Origin: Chalara sp. BL73
Lineage: Eukaryota; Ascomycota; Leotiomycetes; Helotiales
DNA: 64,000 bases
Assembly (NCBI GenBank): GCA_918026815.1
Contig: CAKJVC010000073.1
Location: forward strand, 1-64,000
Direction of reading: 5' to 3'
Shown: positions 56,647 to 64,000 of the stretch, one piece after another
How the letters are laid out: every line of letters starts with the position of its first letter
Numbering within the stretch: position 1 is the stretch's first letter
Program-made: the position numbers and the translations under genes
The notes under the pieces: generated by a model
Told to the model about the DNA's origin: nothing
What the model saw: only the letters and a program-made list of their open reading frames with translations
Databases searched by the model: none

Positions 56647-57388
56647 GGAATCAACTATATAAATAAGAATGATTTTTTTAATCTTTATTTACAGGCCCGT
56701 AAAAAGATTTATACTGCAAATACAATTCAAAGTAGATTTCGAGCAACTGGATTAGTTCCTTTCAATCCGGAAAAAGTGCTGTTACGACTACATATTCGAT
56801 TATATACTTTTTCGCTTTTTCCGGTTGCTTAAACTCAGGCTGCTTAAGCACTCGAAACACTACACAATATTATCGAACTAGACTTTCAAACTCAATGTTA
56901 CGGTCCTATCAGCCTACAACTGATATAGATAGAAGATCTTGGTCCGAGGGTTGTTGGTCTGGGAAGAAGTAGGTATATCACATATAAGGAGTAAGATCCC
57001 GATAACAGTATGGTGTTAAGATACTATATTGAGTTGAGCACGAAGCTCCTATCTAAGGAAAAGCTATCTACTTATATAGAACCTTCGTGGGTTGGATCAT
57101 TGCAAGCGCCATGATCCATGGATCGTGGATCATAGCATGATCCATGATCCATCACGTGATCCTACCTCAGGGGTTCTCTGTGTAAACCAAGTCTACCGAG
57201 CCTCAGGCCCCTAAGGCACAAGCCTGTTAGCGATGCGCGTAACACTCAAGTAGTTTAAAAATTAATTCGATATCGTACGCAAAGTCTTCCAAGTCCAACT
57301 GTTTATGCAGTCAATCAACTTATTAAAAGTTGCCAATTAGCTATACACAACGCAACAATTCTTGCAGCTGAAAACCGAAAGTTGCGGG
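56647..57388 (+). mobile_element. Fot1/pogo transposase fragment, split by a solo LTR
   Basis: The left part reads KNDFFNLYLQARKKIYTAN and FRATGLVPFNPEKVL; the right part, after the LTR, reads KLIRYRTQSLPSPTVYAVNQ and AIHNATILAAENRKLR. The same blocks occur in order in the Fot1-type element at 62623-63549. A TAA just right of the LTR fits CAA to TAA. Ends at the LTR 57389. Confidence 0.75.
56896..57244. mobile_element. Solo LTR, 349 bp, with 5-bp target duplication CTCAA
   Basis: Starts TGTTACGGTCCTATCAGCC and ends GCGATGCGCGTAACA. CTCAA lies directly before (56891-56895) and after (57245-57249). It contains nested palindromes of GATCCATGATCC type near 57110-57165. Unrelated to the other two LTR families here. 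Confidence 0.9.
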
Positions 57389-57676
57389 TGTAACAACTCA
57401 AGCTGCACAGGGATCTCGATCCGTGGATCTAGGTAGAAGGATGCAAAGGTATGAACAACTATCAATTGTTATAACGAAGAGAACAAACTACAGGCAGAAG
57501 AAGGGAAGGAGAGCAGTGCTTTATATACAGGATGCTGGCCAGGGGCCAGTGTAAGCGAGCCCTGTAGCGTCGGTTGCCAAGCTCTGGGGTGCCGAGCCTT
57601 GTGGTAACAGGGGCCAAGCTCTACCGAGCTTTGCAGTGCTTGGCGCCAAGCTCGAGATAGGGCCAGGGCCGTGACA
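57389..57676 (+). mobile_element. Gypsy-family LTR, long subtype
   Basis: TGTAACAACTCAAGCTGCAC to GGGCCGTGACA, 288 bp. It interrupts the pogo fragment at AAENRKLR. No target duplication is visible. Confidence 0.85.
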
Positions 57677-57846
57677 GAAGCTTTCATAGTATCTCAAATA
57701 AGGCTTAGCGTATTTCGCTTAGTATAACAGCAAGAAAATGGTGATGTAAGCCTCGTTTAATTATTTAAACAAGGAAAATAGTGGAGACGCTAATGGGTGC
57801 CGTTTCAATCGCACCCAATTTTTCGGTACACCAGACGTAATGCCGT

Positions 57847-57937
57847 TAGTTTAGGTTCTATAACCTTCAGCAATTGATACTTGTTTGCCCTATACTCTCT
57901 GAAGGCCACGTGACTCATTTTTCTCTATTTTGAACAA
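57847..57937 (+). repeat. Short dispersed repeat, copy 3
   Basis: Directly precedes the copy of the 3721-3922 repeat. It differs from copy 2 at only a few positions. Confidence 0.85.
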
Positions 57938-58100
57938 TATCTCATACTAATACTAGTGTAACGTTAGTTAGTATCAAAAAGTCGATCTCATATGACTTGA
58001 GGCTCGATATCACTAAATAGTTACCACCATACTACTGCTTTCACTGATCCCAGATATTAACCGTAAAAAAAAAGAAAAGGAATTGTTCCACGAATACCCC

Positions 58101-58364
58101 TTAGCCAAAAGCCCTGCAGTCAAGTCCGCAATCCTGGCAATTCTTGTCACTATTGCATTGTTGGATAAGGCAATGCCCGTCTTGCGCACTGCACTCACTT
58201 GACCCGAGATTGCTTGTGCATTCTACGCAAGACCTTGATGACATATCTGGGATAGCCGGCAGCCACGTAACGGTCAGAGTTCCGTTCCCTATGGCTCTGG
58301 TCGATATGATATTAGAATTTAAGGCAGCGGTTGATGTGGCTAGCTTTGTTGATCCACCCAAAGT
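58101..58364 (-). pseudogene. Terminal exon of a cysteine-rich protein
   Basis: An acceptor-like TCTCTGCAG at 58365-58373 opens an exon reading GGSTKLATSTAALNSNIIST, SRSCVECTSNLGSSECSAQD and CNSDKNCQDCGLDCRAFG before TAA. The Cys spacing suggests a secreted disulfide-rich protein, but no upstream exon or signal peptide is found; a MULE-type repeat lies where it should be. The 3' half is repeated at 3721-3922. Confidence 0.5.
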
Positions 58365-58392
58365 CTGCAGAGAGGAAGGAAAGTAGAAAAGA

Positions 58393-58477
58393 GGGAATCG
58401 ATTAAAATGTTCACGAATAGCGTGGCGCTAGAGCCTTGGCAACAGGGAAACCTTGTATTTAAGCGAGCCAATAGCTA
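58393..58477. repeat. Second copy of the probable MULE terminal repeat
   Basis: GGGAATCGATTAAAATGTTC to GCGAGCCAATAGCTA, nearly identical to 27210-27296, with no transposase nearby. Confidence 0.7.
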
Positions 58478-58550
58478 GAACAAAAAAGGATCACGTGCCC
58501 TAGAGACCCACTCGTCTAATGATGAACCAACTAAAGCCGTAGAAAGGTGG

Positions 58551-58703
58551 TGTCACGGCACGAGCTGTGGATCTACAGATACAGAGGGCAGCTGTGGTAC
58601 TATACGAGAATCTATAGCTAGAGGGAGCTCGGGGAGAGCAGGCTATATATACACGAGGAGCTCGGGGAGCTCGCCTAATATGGGTCATGTGTGCGACGTG
58701 ACA
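58551..58703. mobile_element. LTR related to 54322-54537, 153 bp
   Basis: Starts TGTCACGGCACGAGCTG and ends GTGCGACGTGACA. It lacks the internal duplication of its relative. The flanks (GGTGG and GCCGG) do not match. Confidence 0.8.
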
Positions 58704-60339
58704 GCCGGCGCGTTCAGGAACTATGGCAGCTTAACAACTCTATTGCTTAGGAAGCTTTTCCACGAGCTAGCTACCCTGTATGACCACTTTAATAACATGG
58801 ATTTGGTTTCTAATTGTATCAGGAACCCTCGTAATGGCGTTTAGGAAGAGAAAAAGCAATATTGGTGATGGTGTTGTGATGAAAAAAAAAGAGGTTGATA
58901 ATGACAAGGCCAATTTTCGGATATATTCCCGGATAGGAGTCGATGGAATCGTACGACGCTCAATTGTCGAAAGCGCTCACGTGTTCGTTATTAACAGTTA
59001 GAGTTTGTCAACCTGCCCGACTTCTACAGCTTGGCGGCTTCCTGTACGGTTGAACTGCGACCTCAGATCAATAGAATCAGATTCCCAGGATTCCGGGTAT
59101 AGGAATTGGACGGTTTCCTGACTTCCTATGATTATTGTCTTCCTTCCCTGATTGTCGCGCAGGTCATTGCTGTCACTCCTTTATATTCATGGTCGTTGAT
59201 ATCATTCAGTGACGTCGAAACTTTTGATTTTATAATCTGAACTGCTAAAAGTATGACAGAATTGGGAGCCTTTACTGCAGGTTAGTTCAGAGGCAGAAGT
59301 AAACGCTGTAAAGACCTACCAAATCTCAATAGAAGAACGCGCTTATGTGTGACCCGGAAGGCGTTCTAAAATATTGATAAACGCCAGTTTCGTCTTCATT
59401 TACTTCTTTATACCAAGTAATAACGGGGTATCATTGAAGTTTTTCCACAGGCTCAAATCGAGGTCAGATTTGTTTGTCTCGGCCCAATATACCTCTCCAT
59501 TTAGCATGCTACAAGGATCCGATGATGAGTGCGTTGTTACGCGCTGCGCTTTGGCAGAAGAAAAAGCGAGTCTTGAAACTGCACTAGATCGATTAATCTG
59601 CACCGGATATGCAGGTCATCAAGAAATTGATTCAGGCGCACCAAATTTAAATGTGGAACTGCAGACCGTACAATCTTCGTGCTGACCACGTGTGAAAAGT
59701 GGATGTGGTGGTTGAAATTGCTGAGATCGGGTATCCCGCTCCGGATATTTATCCCCCGAGCCGAGCGACTAGTTAACCCCCTAGACAGCCGCCGATTCCT
59801 GGCAACACAACGAGCGTTATATTGAGCTGCAAGGGTTGGCCGACAATGGTTTTTGATTGGTTGTTTTTGCTGTACGTATATGCATGCTTAGGCTCATTTC
59901 GGGTTGGTTTTTAGTCCATTGTATTATTGTGTGGTAAACAAAAGCTATAGATGTGTGACGTGCAGATTGAGGGAAATATATTCTCTATATAATGCACCCA
60001 GAACCCTTAAAAATCCATACCGACAAAGAGTAGATATCCCAAGTTCGAACAAAGGATCGAAAATATCTCAGATTCAGGTTGTCATTGTCGCTAAACTTCC
60101 GACGTCGTCAATTCACCTCCTCAAGATCCGCTTTTCCGTATATGGACTAAGGAAATTATACTGGACAAGGCTGTCTCTCCCCCCTTCCTGCAAAGCACCT
60201 CCTCTAACCTCTTCCTACCTTCACAACAAACTATACCCGTCACTTTCACACAACACGTTCGTTACCCGTTTAACTTACCCGTTAATTCATACAATCACTA
60301 AATCAATAAATCATCAAGACACACTTAGGGACCTTCATC
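58704..60339. other. No recognised gene
   Basis: Frames at 58780-59001 (start MTTLITWIWFLIVSGTLVM, one possible membrane helix) and 59374-59685 have no support. The interval 60100-60339 is probably the upstream region of the aspartic protease remnant. Confidence 0.35.
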
Positions 60340-60966
60340 ATGCGTCTTTTCACATCTACCGTTTTCCTCGCCGTTCTCGGCGCCGTCACTGCTTTTCCGG
60401 GACCTCAACCTATTACTCGTGAGAACAAGGACGTTCAAGGGTCCGGCTTCAGTGTTGGAAGTAGCGGTGCTAAATTCTTTGCTCGTGAGGCAAAGAAAAC
60501 TCCTGTTGGTACTGTTGCAAATTTATAGACTCGCGGCAAGCAACTTCAGCAAGGCGTTCCCGGAATGTAGAAGTTGTGCAAGATGTACGGATGTCTCAAG
60601 AGTACTTCAGTGGAGAATTTATGAATGGGCCAATGGTGCTGGAGAAGGTGCAAATAGGAGGCGTCGCTATCTCCAAATCCCAGATCGGAGCCGTAGATAA
60701 TGCCTTCTGGAGAGGCGATGGGGTCAATTCGGGTGTTTTGGGTCTTTCGTCTAGAGCTACGCAAGTCTGGCGAGCCTTTTTGGACATATCTCAAACTGAC
60801 AATTTAGCAGTACTGATGCTTTCACTGCAGACGACGTTCGAAAACTTTACAACCCGGTTCTCACCAACATCGTAGAGCAGAATATCACCGCACCATTTTT
60901 TAGCATGGCTGTTGATAAGGTTGCTGAGGGATCAGCGGGATTCTTATTTTTGGTGGATTGCCACTA
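60340..60966 (+). pseudogene. Secreted aspartic protease (A1 family) remnant, cut by a pogo element
   Basis: The ATG at 60340 opens a signal peptide (MRLFTSTVFLAVLGAVTAFP) and a propeptide-like region that stops at TAG (60526-60528) in VANL-stop-TRGKQL, consistent with CAG to TAG. Protease-like sequence continues in other frames: YFSGEFMNGPMVLEKVQIGG, VNSGVLGLSS, then LYNPVLTNIVEQNITAPFFS and FSMAVDKV. Neither catalytic DTGS-type motif is seen, so both active-site parts are lost or in missing exons. The coding ends about 25 bp before the pogo TA site. Confidence 0.65.
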
Positions 60967-60993
60967 GTCGCTCATGAAGAGTAGTTTACAATA

Positions 60994-62331
60994 CAGTCGA
61001 AACTGTTTATATGAAAACTCCTTACATGAAAAACCTCTAGATATGGGAATGAAGGCCTGGAACAGTCGATGTAATAGTGGGTAGATGGGAAAACCTCTTT
61101 AAAAGCATATGGGAATGAAATACAAGCTTTTTTGGTGCATTCCCATATAAGAATGTGGTGGGGCCTAAGTTCCTGTTCCCAGTTTAGTTATTATATGATT
61201 GTCAACACCCCTTAATTGAACCAAAATACCTTTGTTTTGACCTTTCTTAAGCTTCGTTATGCCTTATCGACGAGCTAGAGAACCAATTATCTCAGGTGTA
61301 CCAATCGCAGCACAGCCTAGAAGTCGATAAAAGCGTTATAATCCTACGAATGAGGAGAAATATCGTTTACGCCAGTGGTATTTTGACTCTAATTACTTAG
61401 GTAGCGGACCGAAAGGCTCTAAAACCCTTAAAGATTGTGCTTTGTGGTGGCATAAAACATATGGCTCGTATTTACCCTCAACTAATGCTTCTCGATATAT
61501 ATCTTCCAAATATAGCTTCCTTGACGATTCGACTATAAAAGCAAGGCACTTGAGAGCTCGAAAACGGTCTGGCAAGTGGCCTTTATTAGAGACTTGTTTA
61601 TATGAGTGGCAGCAAAAGTTCGAAGTTGCGGGAGGTCATTTAACTGGCGATATTTTAAGACTGAAAGCTACCGAATTTTGGGAGAAATCGGTCGAATATG
61701 AAGGTAAGAACCTAGTCCGAAGTCAGTAAATTTTCAGTAACAATTTTTTAGGAAAAGTTTGCCCGGAGTGGGCAAATGGTTGGCTAGAAGGTTTCAAAGA
61801 GCGGCATGGAATCAAACAATATAGTCGATATGGCGAAGCTGCCTCTGCGGATCGATCTGCCGAAATACAGCGTAAAATGGAAGATATTCGGCGTGTCTGC
61901 GAAAACTATTCAGTTCAGGGTGTTTACAATACTGACGAAACCTCGTATTACTGGAAAGCTTCACCTAAACGGTCTTTAGCTATATCAACCAGCTCTGGGA
62001 GAAAACAAGACAAAAATCGTATTTCTAGCCTTTTTACTTGCAACGCTGACGGGTCAGACAAGCTTCCTTTGTGGTTTATAGGCAAATCTAAGAAGCCGCG
62101 ATGCTTTAAAACTGGCCGAATAAAAGATCTTCGAACTATCGGAGCTGTGTAGCGGCACAACAGAAAGGCTTGGATGAATAGCGAGATTTTTGAAGAATTC
62201 TTGCTGGATTTTGACAAGAGAATGAAAGGCAGGTCAGTTCTTCTTTTAATGGATAATTTCAGCGCACATGAGCTTGCTGTCAAAAAGTTGCAAAAAGAAA
62301 AGTTGTTGCAAAACACTAAAGTGATGTGGTG
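60994..62331 (+). mobile_element. Tigger-like pogo transposon, 3'-truncated
   Basis: The 5' end CAGTCGAAACTGTTTATATG follows TA at 60992-60993. The transposase starts at ATG 61258 (MPYRRARE). It has a CENP-B-type DNA-binding region (WWHKTYGSYLPSTNASRYIS) and a 48-nt intron (61704-61751). The DDE core follows: VCPEWANGWLEGFKERHGI, YNTDETSYYWKAS (first Asp) and VLLLMDNFSAHE (second Asp). The third acidic residue and the 3' terminal repeat are missing. Stops at about 61328 (TAA) and 62149 (TAG) fit CAA and TGG. Confidence 0.8.
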
Positions 62332-62622
62332 AGTGATATAATATCTGTCAGAAGTAGGGTCTATTGCACAGGGAATCAATTAGAGGATCTGCGAAGGTAT
62401 CACGGTGATAGAATACGGGCTTGTAAAGGCTCTCAATTTATGATGATATTATCTACAGCGATGAGCCGTAAGGGGAAAGATATTTTCTAACGTACTTGAT
62501 CAGTTAGCTGGCCATGTCATCATCCTGGCCACAATCCCTGCAACCACCACTTTTTTTCAATTTTGATTTGCAATTGTATCACAACTACTTAAAATATCAA
62601 TTTGCGGATTGAAATAATTGAT
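62332..62622. other. No gene seen
   Basis: Short interval between two pogo-type elements facing each other; AT-rich. Confidence 0.4.
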
Positions 62623-63549
62623 TTATTGACGGTCAGGGCATGTACGAGCAGTGTGCTCTAGTGATTTACATATACTACACGTCGCTGGGGCACGTGTACG
62701 TACTGGAGCTACGTTTTGACCAACTACTTGATTTACAACTTCAATATCAGCTGTAGCTTGATTCAACCTATTTTGAACCTCTGAAACCCGTAAAACACCT
62801 CCTTTACGTACGAATAATTTCTTTACAGCACTTTTTTTCTTGACTTTTTCATTTGCGGCCCGTAATTGTCGATTCTCAGCCGCAAGAAGAGTTGCGTTGT
62901 GCATGGCTAATCGGCGCCCTTTGATAAGTTGATTTACAGCCTGAACTGTAGGACTTGGTGGGCTTTGCGTACGATATCGAATCAATTTTTGAACAAAGTC
63001 GGTTTGCAACTGTAATTCGGCAATATTGTGAGGTGTTTCAGAGACCCAGGCCTAACAGGCTCCGTTGTGGGTGGGGGAGTCGGCGTACGCAGTCATACGT
63101 GTAACTGATCTAATATTTGATTTGGATCAAAAGGAACTAATCCAGTAGCTTTAAATCCACTTTGAATAGTAGAAAGAGTAAAAGCTTCTTGTCGTACGGA
63201 TTGATAAAGCTGTAAAAACTCGGTTTTATCAGTATGGTTAATGCCGACCCACATTTGCTGTTCTACAGCTTGTCCGTAAAAACGCTTCAATCCTGCAAAA
63301 CAACTAACATCCAAAGGTTGAAGAAACTGTGAAGAATGCGCAGGCATACATAATGGAACAATGCAGTGTTCTTTGCAAAATCGATCAAATTGAGCTGCAA
63401 CATGACTCCCGTGGCCGTCAAGTATCAATAATCGATATGTGCCTGTCGTACGATCTCGTGTGTGCACTTCGAAAGCCAAGCAAGACCTAATTCGTCCGTA
63501 GTCCACCCGTTATCACTAACTCCAACTAACCAGGTTGTGTAGAGCTTGT
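62623..63549 (-). mobile_element. Fot1/pogo transposase, C-terminal half with a zinc knuckle
   Basis: Minus strand: SDNGWTTDELGLAWLSKCTH, then after a one-base shift RLLILDGHGSHVAAQFDRFC (second Asp), MPAHSSQFLQPLDVSCFAGL and FKATGLVPFDPNQIL. After another one-base shift near 63015-63090 it continues RYRTQSPPSPTVQAVNQLIK, AAENRQLRAANEKVKKKS and ends with CSICKSLEHTARTC, a CCHC-type knuckle. The N-terminal half is cut off at the LTR 63555. Confidence 0.8.
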
Positions 63550-63554
63550 TCTAA

Positions 63555-63758
63555 TGTAACAACTCAAGTCGAACAGGGATCTCGATCCGCAAATCTCAGG
63601 GAGAAGGACTCAAAGGTGTGAACGGCTATCAATTGTTATAACGAAGAGAACAAGCTACAGATAGAAGAAGGAAAGGAGAGCAGCGCTTTATATACAGGAG
63701 ACTGGCCATGGGCCAGTCTAAGCGAGGCTCTAAGCGAGCTAGGGCCAGGGCTGTGACA
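63555..63758 (+). mobile_element. Gypsy-family LTR, short subtype
   Basis: 204 bp, almost identical to the 5' LTR at 34087-34290. It interrupts the Fot1 element. The preceding GAGCTTGTTCTAA resembles the flank at 34074-34086 (GAGTTTGTTCTAA). No target duplication is visible. Confidence 0.85.
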
Positions 63759-64000
63759 GTAATACCTCCAATTTCCCAGATACTGTGAAAAGTCGATGCC
63801 GAATTGCAAAAATTGTGTGTTAAGGGGCGGTGGGCTATATAAGAAAAGACCTACTTAGGCTGGTTGGATTTGTGCGCGCACGCAAACGTAAAGCACATGC
63901 ATTTCATCCCTCCCCCGCAACTTTTTTTTTCCGTCCAGCCTGCAAAACAGCCTCGCAAAATGCGTCGGATGTTTACTAGCCTGCCCCGAAAGTTTTGCGT
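63759..64000. other. No gene seen
   Basis: Ends the window; no continuation of the interrupted Fot1 transposase was found here. Confidence 0.4.

Noticed and set aside
63545..63555. Shared GAG(C/T)TTGTTCTAA next to two short-subtype LTRs as a target duplication
   Set aside because: The motif is on one side only at each site, and the other flanks differ, so it is not a duplication; it may be primer-site sequence or coincidence.

Overview
This window looks like a repeat-rich accessory region of a filamentous ascomycete (Pezizomycotina). The intact genes have short introns of 47 to 82 nt, with GT-AG ends and, in several, CTGAC-type branch sites. Several genes carry HET (heterokaryon incompatibility) domains. 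The mobile elements are typical fungal families: Tad-type LINE, Ty3/gypsy with chromodomain, Ty1/copia, Tc1/mariner, Fot1/pogo, Tigger-like pogo, hAT, MULE and Helitron. Nothing suggests a bacterial or organellar origin, and I saw no tRNA, rRNA or CRISPR array. I cannot name the species.

Only four host genes can be joined into complete, uninterrupted reading frames: an unrecognised two-exon gene (4398-5343, -), a PLAC8-type cysteine-rich gene (8636-9142, -), a secreted, probably GPI-anchored protein with a NucA/NucB-like nuclease motif (12588-14355, +), and a 740-residue HET protein with a 14-nt microexon (34717-37149, -). The other host-like genes are broken: a HET gene running to the left edge (36-1375), a short-chain dehydrogenase (1972-3317), an ankyrin protein (about 6956-8160), a HET gene cut by retrotransposon fragments (10485-11307), a HET-NACHT-WD40 NLR (19041-21741), an F-box fragment (22318-22748), a HET/NB-ARC fragment (41668-42092), a mosaic of DUF3435, FunK1 and HET pieces (44392-46171), a C2H2 zinc-finger gene (48262-about 49000), a FunK1 kinase (50028-52640) and an aspartic protease (60340-60966).

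Layout: 0-14.4 kb mixes host genes with small transposon scraps. 14.5-19.0 kb holds a copia/Tc1 chimera followed by a 5'-truncated LINE whose GAA tail abuts the WD40 part of the NLR at 19.0-21.7 kb. 22.3-27.9 kb holds an F-box fragment, a MITE, a Tc1 remnant, the Rep half of a Helitron, a minisatellite and a MULE 5' end. A gypsy element fills 27.9-34.3 kb. The intact HET gene sits between two copies of a direct repeat. 37.7-42.3 kb contains Pif1, Sir2, hAT and NB-ARC pieces. 43.9-46.2 kb is the DUF3435/FunK1/HET mosaic. 48-53 kb holds the zinc-finger and FunK1 pseudogenes. 53-64 kb is nested LINE, LTR and pogo insertions.

The most general pattern is that premature stops in repeated families (gypsy, LINE, Helitron, pogo, FunK1, the NLR) are almost all TAA or TAG where the family frame calls for CAA, CAG or TGG. 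That is the CpA-to-TpA signature expected of repeat-induced point mutation (RIP). The four intact genes lack such stops. I did not find a clearly new system. The best leads are the microexon HET gene, the DUF3435 (Starship-captain-type recombinase) remnant fused to HET and FunK1 pieces, the RIP-inactivated NLR, and several uncharacterised short repeats.
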